Below, in pieces: positions 55,136 to 64,000 of a DNA stretch of 64,000 bases; within the stretch, counting starts at the first letter, position 1; every line of letters starts with the position of its first letter. A program made the position numbers and the translations under genes. The stretch is from Peronospora farinosa (lineage: Eukaryota; Oomycota; Peronosporomycetes; Peronosporales; Peronosporaceae). The stretch lies in assembly GCA_947646735.1 (NCBI GenBank), contig CANTFK010000633.1, forward strand, positions 372,001 to 436,000. The letters run 5' to 3'. The notes beneath the pieces were generated by a model. The model searched no databases, was not told the DNA's origin, and was given only the letters and a program-made list of their open reading frames with translations.

Positions 55136-56988
55136 ATGCACAAACGTCGCTCTAGTCCCAATATGAACTCTTCTAATCATCCCCCACCCAATTCATCTCC
55201 TTCTCTCCTCCTCCTCCTCCTCCTCCTCCTCCTCCTCCTCTTCCTCCATCTAAACCCAATGGATTTACAAAATTCATAACCCGTGCTGTAGCTGGACTTG
55301 CAATGCTTTTTGGGTTAATTCCGATTCTATATGGTGGTCATATGTACGCTTGGGGTCTTGTGGTTGTTCTCCAAACGCTTCTTTTTCGTGAACTCGTAAA
55401 CGTTCGGTATCGAGCTGCAGCTGAGAAGAATATTCCATGGTTTCGTTCAGTCCAGTGGATGTGGTTTCTTGTTGCCTTGTTTTACAATTATGGGGATTCC
55501 TTTGGGGCATTTATTGAAAGCAGTAAAATTCGATTTGTACCACCGGTTATTGTGCATTATCTACGATATCATACATGGGTATCATTTAGTTTATATGCAC
55601 TTTTATTTGTCATGTCGGTTCTAAGTCTGAAAAAAGGTGAGATAGTAGTGGAGTGAGTCGTTGATATTTAATGGGAATGGGACGGGATTGAGTATTTACT
55701 TGTTGTTTATGTGATGGGGGTTTAACTTTTATTTTTGATACTGTTGTGGATAATATGGAGTAGGATATTACAAGTATCAAATGGGTACGTTCGTACGATG
55801 ATGAAGACATTTTTTACATAAGAAAAACTGATAATGAGGGTTCTTGTCCTACTTGTTTTGTACTACAGGACAATATACGTGGACTATTGTGACTTTAGGA
55901 CTGATTGTTTTTCAGATGAAATACGTCGTGACGAATATCTTTAATGGTATGATGATGTTGATGAAGAGGATTCAAGTCTCGATTTGTTTATGAATTGACA
56001 TTTGATTGGAAATGACTGTAGGCCTGTTCTGGTTCTTCTTTCCTGTTTCGTTGGTGATTTGCAACGATTGCTGTGCCTTTTTCTGTGGAAAACTCTTTGG
56101 CCGCAAATTTATCAAGACACCGTTCCTGCGGTTGTCTCCAAACAAAACGTGGGAGGGATTTATCGGTGCTCTTGTGTGTACGGTCGTGTACGCCTTCTTC
56201 TCTAGTGCTTTTCTCTCGCAGGTATGTTTTTGATGTGGTATGTTGACGACGACGTGTTGCTCTTCAGTGCTGATTAATTGGTTTGTGATTGCTACTTCTT
56301 AGTTTTCGTGGCTGACTTGTCCAGTGGAGAGCTTTGAGGTAGGACGTATGCACTTTTACAGCAAAAGGTTAGGTAGCTGATACTCTGATTGACATGACTT
56401 TTGTGTGCTACAGTTCAAGCTGATCCCTGACCCGCTTACATGCACTCCTCGTGACATCTTCCTCCCGCACCTATACGACGTTCCGGTCTTTGTCGCGCGT
56501 ATCATAGGCCAGAGTCAGATTCAGCTACATCCGATCCAGGTATGTAAAGCTGCTATGAATGTGGTTGAAAGTCAACGTGGTCGCTAACAACACAATGGTC
56601 TTGTTTAACAACATGCAGCTCCATTCGTTTTGGTTTGCAATCTTTGCATCACTTGTGTCACCCTTTGGAGGTTTCTACGCGTCGGCAATCAAGCGCACAT
56701 ACAACTTGAAAGACTTTGACTCGGTCATTCCAGGCCACGGTGGTGTCATGGACCGGATGGACTGCCAGTTAATCACCAATTGCTTCACCACGGTTTACTT
56801 TAACACTTTTATTTGGTACGTACGATATAATCTGCAATGACAATGGGATAGATGGTTTACGAATCTATTTGTTGTGCTGCAGTTCGCAGACTCCATCCGT
56901 GACGATGATTTTGAACCTCGTGGCAAAGCTGACAATCGAGCAAAAGCAAGATGTGCTTCAGGCTATTCAAGAGATGCTTGAAGGTTGA
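55136..56988 (+). CDS. CDP-diacylglycerol synthase (phosphatidate cytidylyltransferase), N-terminal frame broken
   Basis: The exons read 55136-55636, 55764-55784, 55869-55946, 56022-56221, 56303-56338, 56414-56539, 56619-56815 and 56883-56988. From ATG 55303 the frame is open for 365 residues through all junctions. It is a multi-TM ER enzyme making CDP-diacylglycerol from phosphatidate and CTP. Hallmarks are [26 protein letters not shown] and [13 protein letters not shown]. An N-terminal extension (ATG 55136, [18 protein letters not shown]) and the poly-Pro run before the first TM lie in different frames. The break is at the CTC microsatellite (about 55205-55240). The second exon is only 21 bases (YYKYQMG). 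Confidence 0.88.
55205..55241 (+). repeat. (CTC)n / (CCT)n microsatellite inside the CDP-DAG synthase gene
   Basis: About 12 trinucleotide units, interrupted at the start (TTCTCTCCTC). In one frame it encodes Leu, in the other Pro. Confidence 0.9.
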
Positions 56989-57160
56989 GATCGACCGTTG
57001 ACGCAGCAATCGTTTACTCGATTGTTTAGAAAGAAGAGCCCCTCTACCCAACCGGGACGCATCAAAAAGACCATATAGTCATGCATGCATGCAAGCCTTA
57101 AGTATAGTTTTGATCAAGCGAAACGGGTCGTTGTTAGCCATTGATCACTTTTCTTCCAAG

Positions 57161-59569
57161 ATGACCACAGACGACTGCTTTTGTCTGCGTGTGCGAAACC
57201 TTCCGACTGTTCTTTCTAATGAAGCCATTACATCCTTCTTCACTCATTACGGCGCGATTCGTGTCCGTGTTTTACAGCATCGAGTACGTAGCATCAAGTC
57301 TGGAGACTTCAAACCTGTCAATCAATGGTCATGTATGTGTCCATGTTCATGCTTTTATGGGAGTAGAATGCTGCTGCATCAAGTGGAAAGGAACCAGGTG
57401 CAATGACATGTCAACAAGCACAAAAAGTAATTGCCACATTTGCAACACGTGAAGCCCAGCAGAATGCTCGACAACGTCTTCATTTGCTGGAAATTGCAGG
57501 TCATCACTTGCAAGTGGAAGTCGTTGGGGAGAAAGCTGCAACTACGTCAAGTGAGAGGAAGCCAGAGACTGTGGAGAGTCATGATACAGTGTCTTTGCAG
57601 AGTCAACTTCCTCCACTACCGAAAGGTTTGCCTCCACCACTTCCACGGACAGGAATTCCTATGCAGAAAAACCTCTACGCTCCGGTACCTCTGGCTCCGC
57701 ATCTAGGGTGAATCTGTTGCAAAACGATCGAGAAGGGATAATGACTTGCGTGTACTAACTGGTCATTCTTGATTGCATGGACAGCTTGAATTATGCGCCT
57801 TCACCCTTGCTCGAGTACAAGTATCCTAAAGCATCCGAGAGTATTGTGCGAAACATTGCAAATGGTTTGTACTCTCGATGAGGGCCTTGGAAGGTGTATG
57901 ACTGTGCTGTGCTGTGCTGTACTGAAGGAAGGTGTTGTTGCTGTGGCTTGGATTATCTAGCGCTGATTGCATTACCTCGCTTCTACACCCAAGTTCTTCA
58001 TCTTATGAACAAGATGAATTTACCACCACCATTCGAGGAAGACGCGATACCAGGAAGGTTTTCCATTAAGCAAAGCATGACTCAGCAAAAGTGCGGAAGC
58101 GACCATTTTCAAAACAAACATGTGAAGCGCCGCAGGACCGAGGAAAGTTTGTTGACACAGATCATCGAAGAAGAAGAAGAAGAGGCATCCGATCATGACG
58201 ATGCAAACGATGCAAACGCGTCAACTATTGACGCTTACTCACCACTACAAGCACAGCAACAGAGTAAAGATGTCAGCAATGGAACAGACAGGAATCCAAA
58301 GGTAGATCAAAACTCAAACACCTCGTCGCGTCAAGACCCGATTGATCTTACCGGCAAACTTTTCACGCATCGGAACAAATGCTCGTCGATCAAGAAGAGC
58401 GCTACACTCCACACAGCATTTCAACTTGACCTTGATAACGGCAACAATGGTAACGTATCTCGACCAATTCGTCCAGGTGTGATTTCAGAGAATGAGGTGA
58501 ATCGACTACGGCTTTCTCGTGAAGGTACTGCGTAGTGATACCTACAATGCCTCGTCGTGGATACTAACTTGTTATCATCTGTGTAACAGAGCTGATGAAG
58601 GTACCGCAGATGAAGTCGTATGTCCGTGGCTTTCCATCAAGCACTATCGTAGTGAACAACATTTCACATACAATGGATGAGAAAGACTTACGCTCGGTTT
58701 TCGGCTATGTTTTACCACTGGACATGAATCTCGAGTACGTTTCATTGATCTTGCATCCCTGTTCTGTGTGAAAAGAGCTTTGACGCTGTGAGTTGTTGAC
58801 TTAGTTTGATAAAAATGAAGCGTCGGCCAGCAAAGGGTTCTGTTTTGATCTCTTACCCTGATGAAGTGTTGGCTATAGCAGCAGTGAATGCGCTGCATGG
58901 CGTACAGCTTGAAGGCAAACCACTGATGATAGTACGAAAGCAAGAGAAAACAACCGTGAAGGTTTCTGTCTTCTAACGTCATTTCGTGTGTATCTCATGG
59001 AATCCAGGGTTTCAACACTACCTGTGAAGAATCTTCAGACGCATCCGTTGTTATTGCACGTTGGACGCTGCAGGATCTTGAACAGAAGCGGTTGCTCGAA
59101 AACCAACTTGCTTCAGAGAAAGCCATGAAAAAGTATGAACGTGGGGAAGCTTCAGACACACTTTACGTGAAGAATCTTGCTCAAACAGTGGAGTTGGCCG
59201 ACCTTTTTGCTGTCTTTGGAGCTGTTCTGCCACCTGAATCGGGGCCAGAGTACGATGCAATTGCTCGTGATGACAAGAATCAATCAGTCTAACCATTCTT
59301 GTTGTTTCGACGCTGCTACAGTGACCTGAATATCCGCCATTTCACTGTAGGCCGAATGAAGTGTCAGGCCTTCGTAAAATACACCACAGTTCAGCTTGCA
59401 TCAAAAGCCTTACATCAAGTGCATGGTGTAGTGCTGAAAGATAAACCGCTCATTGTGGTGCGTCGACGTCTACTTTTCGTTATGAAGCCCTGCTTGTACT
59501 CACATATTGTTTCATGTGTTCCAGTGCTTTCGTAAATCGCAGTCAGACACGAATCAATCACTTCTCTAA
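57161..59569 (+). CDS. U11/U12-65K-like (RNPC3) minor spliceosome RNA-binding protein, three RRMs
   Basis: Nine exons are proposed: 57161-57283, 57391-57707, 57785-57864, 57961-58524, 58590-58734, 58805-58961, 59008-59249, 59322-59457 and 59525-59569 (602 aa). The start of exon 2 is uncertain (57391 or 57398). RRM1 (CLRVRNLPTVLSN.. VIATFATREAQ) is followed by a SIVRNIANALIALPRFYTQV LHLMNKMNLPPPF block. That block is diagnostic of the 65K protein, which bridges U11 and U12 snRNPs via U12 snRNA. A central RRM (IVVNNISHTMDEKDL) and a C-terminal RRM (LYVKNLAQTVELADLF, MKCQAFVKY) follow. The usual protein has two RRMs. Expression would imply a working minor spliceosome. Confidence 0.88.
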
Positions 59570-59627
59570 GTCCTGCTTGTTCATTTCAATAACGCCAACT
59601 CTCCATGGCGCACCATACGAATTACAA

Positions 59628-61991
59628 TCAAGGAAGCTCGCGCAAGTTCGCTTCACTGATGCTGTTGATCACCCAGAGATAATTTACAATAATCGCCGAA
59701 GATACCGCTTTCATTTCTGGCTGCGCTTTTAGTTGCTTTGTCTGCTGACGCAGAGCAACTGGATTGATCTTATCTGACACGACGATAAGCTTCCGCGCGC
59801 GCTTGTCACGCATGTATGTCTCGTCAGGGATGAGTGCGATCAGCTCTCCGCCACCCATGCATATCAAAGTTTTTAAATCCGTTGCAGACGGCATGGGTGG
59901 TAAAAACTCGCCAATGATGTGAAAGCAGAAATCTGCAAAAAGCATCGTGCCAACAGTTGAACGATCAACCTAGATGGAGAAAAACAACACACATGTTAAA
60001 CGCAGAACTTGCCAGAATACGTGCTTTGAAGTACAGAATAAAGCAAACAATCATACCTCTGGTGAAGATAGTTGTAGAAGCTTTTCTCGTGTTAGCCGCG
60101 ATCGCTTAACGGCGTCGTGAATTTTTGTTCCCTTCCAATGACCATCGGCTTCATAGTTTACTTCCTTGACATAGCCGCCGTGCTCGGCACAAGCTGGAAC
60201 GAATGTATCACGCACAGTTACGTTTACAGAGCAATTAGTCATATACACCTCGAAACGGTGATAACACTTCTTACCTTGAAGCCACTCTTCGCTCACAATC
60301 CATCGACCACAAACAAGAGCCTGGAGGTATTTCAGTGATCGAATCTTAACCCATCGACCTGACTTCGGGCCGCCAAACAGTCCACGATTTTCATTTTGAT
60401 GGCTCTGCGGGAAGGGTGTAGAATCAGAATCGTCTATTAAAGGGCCCTCATTCTCGGCATCATCCTTGCTTACGCATTCCACAATCAAGTGGGTCACGTC
60501 ATTGGACCAGTACTGAACAACTTCAGCTCCAAGCAGATTTGCCCACTCTTCGATCTGTTGCATTCGCCGGTCCTTAAATCCCGAGCAAAGAAATACCATA
60601 TCCGAGCGTTTTCTCTTGGTTTTTGACTTAGCTTTCATACTGTCTGTAGACCCTGTCGTTTTTGTAGCCAGGCGATCCGGCGTATTCATTTTGTCGGAAA
60701 CACGTTGACGTTGACGCTTTTTAGCGGATCGACTTGGCGTCGAATCTGAAATCAATTCCTCTGCAGGTCGACGGATAAATGTTCCTGGCACCCTATTATC
60801 CTTGCCTCCAATGACAAATTTAACTGCGTAAAACCCGTCTCCATGAAACTTTGTAATACGCGCTGCACCGCCTTGTTTATTTATACCCACCCACTGCCGC
60901 TCAATTACTTCTACCACATCTCCGACTTGAAAGACTTCGCTTTCGACATGAGATAGTGGCTGCATTTGACTATCAACATCTAATGACAAAGTTGTTGTTA
61001 CTCCATTAGTACATGCAATATTTCCGTTCGAAACAGCCACTTTCTTCAGCGTTTTACTCACTGCAGCATCTAGTTTGATGCCATTAGTAGCAGACCGTCG
61101 TCGAGAACGTGGTGTCGGTGTCTGAAGCATCAATTGTCCTGCTTTTCCATTTCCAATAGGAGCTTGACTTGCAGTAGACTGCAGTTGTCGACTCTGATCT
61201 ATCTCCACTTGAGTTTCATCAATTACCACAACTTCTCCATCTGTACTTGACCGTCTCCGTGTTAACATTTTCTCTTTCTGCTCTTCCTGTTTTACTAGTT
61301 CCACTTCAGTGTCAACGACAACATCACCCACTGCAACGACGTTTTTCAATTCTGCGTCTTTGAATTGCGTTCCATTCTCAATAGTACACAAAGTTCCATT
61401 ATTTCCATTCATTCCATCAAGTTTTGACCGAGACAGCGTCCTACCGTCAAAAATTGCAGGAGAAAGCAATGAATCCATTTTCTCCATTGATCTCCTTGGA
61501 CTCGAAACCTTTTCTTGCTTCAGTTTCATATTCTTGTTCACCTGAGAGTGTCCATTATCCATCCAAACGTCCATTAATGTCGAATTTGTGGTCCTTAAGT
61601 TGCGTTTCCCACGTCGTGGTAACGTATGTTGCTCCAATGAATCAGCAACGTTAGGACCCGCAACTTTACTCGTCTTGCTCTCCTCTACCGCCCTCTCGTC
61701 CTCTGTTTTCATTGCTGGTGCAGCACAAAGTATCTCTGTCGCTCGAAGAAGCTCTCGTACTGTCGTATCATAACGTAGTCGTCTCTTTTTGGCCGGGGTC
61801 TTGCAAATTGGACACAATGCCTTCAGTTCCAATGCTCGATGGATACATTCCTCACAAAAACAATGATTACAGGGTAAAGACACAGGACTATCATAAGCAC
61901 AGAGACAAATGGCACATAATAATTGCGCAGAGAAGTTCTCTACTGCACGCTGTAAGCGCGTAAGAGTCCACGGCGTCCGGTCCATCGTCAT
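59628..61991 (-). CDS. BRCA1-like RING and tandem-BRCT protein
   Basis: Two exons, 61991-60057 and 59969-59628, give 758 residues. A C3HC4 RING lies at residues 26-64 (CAICLCAYDSPVSLPCNHCFCEEC..CPICK). A long unstructured region with basic stretches follows. A Tudor-like module comes next (VGDVVEVIERQWVGINKQGG.. FYAVKFVIGG). The C-terminus has two BRCT-type domains (SDMVFLCSGFKDRRM, then GRWIVSEEW; and the last exon ending LWVINSISE). RING plus paired BRCT is the BRCA1/BARD1 pattern of DNA-damage response. The gene ends 58 bp from the 65K gene (convergent) and shares a 123-bp promoter region with the chromodomain gene. Confidence 0.88.
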
Positions 61992-62114
61992 ACCGAATGG
62001 TGGACTTTAAGTTGCACGTAATGAAAATGGAATTTTAAATGACGCACCCTTCGTTATTTTTCAAGCAACTTCTGAAAATAAATTACGCACCTTGTGGTCA
62101 TTTATAATTCCAAA
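61992..62114. promoter_or_regulatory. divergent promoter with inverted start elements
   Basis: GTCATTTATAATTCCA (62097-62112, plus) and GTCATTTAAAATTCCA (62043-62028, minus) differ at one base and face away from each other. Each lies close to the ATG of its own gene and looks like an oomycete start element. The arrangement suggests paired transcription starts; this is inferred. Confidence 0.6.
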
Positions 62115-63140
62115 ATGTCTCTGGACGAATCCTCGGTCCTCATGGACCGTGCTTTAGTGACCATGTGTCAAGATTTACCCGAGTCTTTGGGACTTTATAA
62201 TACGGACAAGGATCAGTTCTCACTTGGAGCTCTTCGTAGTGTCCCATTATTGGAACATGTGCGTCCATCTACACGGAAATTCGTGTTAATTCGTGATTGG
62301 ATGCGTGCATTTGGACCGGGAGAAGATCAACCGCTTCATAAAGAGATTACGATTGAATTATTAAAGGAGACAATTGAACAAGAACGTAAAGAACGGGAAA
62401 AGGAATTACAGAGTGAAGAAGCGATGCAGAAAAGGGTAAAAAGAGATGAGAAGAAGAAGAAGAAGGAGAAGGAGAAGAAGAAGAAGGAAAAGGAGATTTT
62501 GGAGAAGAAGGAGAAGAAGAGAAATTGTATGGAAGAAAAGAAAACTAGAGGTAGAAAACGTCGTCATGAAGTTGATAGTGATGACAGTGAAGTGATGATT
62601 GACGAGTCGAGCAGTTCAAGTGATGAGTCGTTGTCAGAGACGTCGTCGTCATCGAGTGATTCGGATACGACTCGTCGAGTCAAGAAACGGACAAAAACAT
62701 CGGGGAATTTACCACCAATTGAAATGATATTGAGCTCAGATGAGGATGAAGAACCAAACGATATGTTTGATACGGACGATCCCGATGTGTATGAGGTGGA
62801 AAAGATTCTAAGAAAGAAAAAAGGAGAGACGTACGGTGAACAAGATTTGTATGAAGTCAAGTGGGAAGGATACGAAGAGACGACGTGGGAACCAGCGAGT
62901 AATATTTCCAAGGACTTGATTGATGAGTTTGAGGGTCAACCAGTACGAGAGGATGTGTACACGGTAGAAGAAATCATTGATCGTCGCAATAAGCGAGACG
63001 CCAAGACGAGACTCAAGACACACCAATACAAGGTCAAGTGGGTCGGATACGATGATCTCACGTGGGAGCCCGCAGAGAATCTGCCGCACAACTTGCGACG
63101 AAAGTTTGACCAACAGTATGAAAGTCGGAAACGCCGATGA
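62115..63140 (+). CDS. double chromodomain protein
   Basis: ATG 62115 (CCAAAATG context) gives 341 residues. The N-terminal 90 residues are globular. A Lys/Glu-rich coiled coil and an acidic Ser/Asp-rich stretch follow. Then come two chromodomains: YEVEKILRKKK..YEVKWEGYEETTWEP and YTVEEIIDRRN..YKVKWVGYDDLTWEP. Both keep the aromatic cage (Y, W, W/Y) for methyl-lysine binding. Tandem chromodomains recall CHD remodelers and HP1-like readers, but no helicase domain is present here. A histone-reader role is inferred. Confidence 0.9.
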   Translation: MSLDESSVLMDRALVTMCQDLPESLGLYNTDKDQFSLGALRSVPLLEHVRPSTRKFVLIRDWMRAFGPGEDQPLHKEITIELLKETIEQERKEREKELQSEEAMQKRVKRDEKKKKKEKEKKKKEKEILEKKEKKRNCMEEKKTRGRKRRHEVDSDDSEVMIDESSSSSDESLSETSSSSSDSDTTRRVKKRTKTSGNLPPIEMILSSDEDEEPNDMFDTDDPDVYEVEKILRKKKGETYGEQDLYEVKWEGYEETTWEPASNISKDLIDEFEGQPVREDVYTVEEIIDRRNKRDAKTRLKTHQYKVKWVGYDDLTWEPAENLPHNLRRKFDQQYESRKRR

Positions 63141-63871
63141 TTCGGAGGAGAGAACGAGGGTCATCCTGAGGATGGTCCGGAATGACGTGAAGACGAATTT
63201 ACGTGGAAAATAGCATTTTTTTGAAGTAATTTGAAGCTGGTCTTCTCGCAATCGTTCGAGTAGGCCGCGATATTCGTTTCAAGATCAAACCTAGTGCATA
63301 CCATTTGGTGTCGGTAACGTCGACGTTGACACCTTATTATACTTTGTTGTGAGGTTTCATACATTCACGGCCGATCATTCACTGACTGATCATTGAATTC
63401 GTTCCGATTTTATCAAAACATGCGTAAACTGATAACACGAACTCACTGTTGTCGTTCAATTCAGACACTGGCAACTTCAGCTTTTGCTGTGGTCCAATCT
63501 TATACATGTTGTGACCATACTTTCGAGCTTATTCTCTTGAGCTCACCTCGAGTAGATTATGTTAACGCTCCTCAGCAGCGTCCTCCTCTTGACATTCGCA
63601 TGAATATTTCTACCTCCTCTTCCTCGCTTTGAACACCTCATAGTCCCAACCAAAGTCGTTAAACTTGTTTAGCTGTACGTCGATCCTTTCTCAAAACGCA
63701 ATTGACCCGCAAGCATCGGACAAAACTGCCGTCATAACCACCACGCGAGTCCCATAGATGCACACGCCTCGGTCTTCAAGCCCTGCTTCAGCTGTAGTCT
63801 CTACAAAGTTGTCATGTGCCATGACCGTACTTGAGACTGAGACAAAGTCGCCCTCTTCTTCTCTTCGAGGG
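63141..63871. other. intergenic, no clear gene
   Basis: A plus-strand ATG frame of 70 codons (63420-63632) is present but unconserved. Otherwise no recognisable feature. Confidence 0.35.
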
Positions 63872-64000
63872 CTAAGACTCAATCTTGAAGAGGCCATAGG
63901 CAAACTCGCCCGTATAGCTGTCGCCTGAACCTAAGGGAAAACACTCCTTCGCCGTGATGCTTGCTATCATACACTCCTTGAGGTCACCACGCCATTGGAT
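63872..64000 (-). CDS. partial gene running off the right edge, possibly MORN-type
   Basis: From the edge to a stop at 63872 one minus-strand frame is open. It contains GSGDSYTGEFAYGLF, which looks like a MORN repeat unit (Y.GEF..G). Only about 42 residues are visible and an intron nearby could change the reading, so the assignment is weak. Confidence 0.3.
   Translation of the reverse strand: MQWRGDLKECMIASITAKECFPLGSGDSYTGEFAYGLFKIES

Noticed and set aside
1..64000. tRNA, rRNA, snRNA genes and CRISPR arrays
   Set aside because: Looked for T-loop-like and repeat-spacer patterns; none found by eye. A covariance-model scan would be needed to exclude small RNAs.

Overview
The window looks like nuclear DNA of an oomycete of the Phytophthora / downy mildew group. 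The evidence is the long-chain omega-3 desaturase, a 7TM receptor fused to a TKL kinase, secreted PAN-CAP proteins, and compact genes with short GT-AG introns. Several genes also carry the oomycete-type start element (TCATT.. followed by a CATTTT-like block). The taxon is inferred from protein families, not from a marker gene.

Layout. 1-3.2 kb: gene-poor, with a copia reverse-transcriptase fragment at the left edge. 3.3-15.6 kb: a mucin-like membrane protein, an omega-3 desaturase, a Wee1/Myt1-like kinase (7 exons), a RING/IBR protein, a methyltransferase, a peroxisomal-type carnitine acyltransferase, a second RING/IBR protein, a 4-TM protein and a Tim17-like protein. 17.2-25.8 kb: a 7TM-TKL kinase fusion, a BED-like protein, a LINE fragment joined to a piece of alpha-mannosidase, a twin Cx9C protein, serine palmitoyltransferase subunit 1, a small one-TM protein and an unknown protein. 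27.0-40.3 kb: lysosomal-type alpha-mannosidase, a four-TM coiled-coil protein, 6-phosphogluconate dehydrogenase, and a fatty acyl-CoA reductase / DHAP-acyltransferase fusion. 41.4-47.4 kb: three tandem secreted PAN-CAP (PR-1-like) proteins with very different repeat linkers. 47.9-64 kb: a second 4-TM protein, a MAP3K-epsilon/Cdc7-like kinase with ARM-type repeats, CDP-diacylglycerol synthase, U11/U12-65K-like RNA-binding protein, a BRCA1-like RING-BRCT protein, a double chromodomain protein, and a partial gene at the right edge.

Themes. Lipid metabolism recurs: EPA-type desaturation, sphingoid base synthesis, CDP-DAG synthesis, and two enzymes with peroxisome-type C-termini (carnitine acyltransferase -AKL, reductase/acyltransferase fusion -SRM). 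Cell-cycle and chromatin genes form another group: the Wee1-like kinase with a PCNA-binding motif, the MAP3K-epsilon-like kinase, the BRCA1-like protein and the chromodomain protein. The PAN-CAP cluster is the most plausible host-interaction locus.

All exon boundaries were placed by eye from GT-AG sites, reading frame and family conservation. No alignment or transcript data were used.
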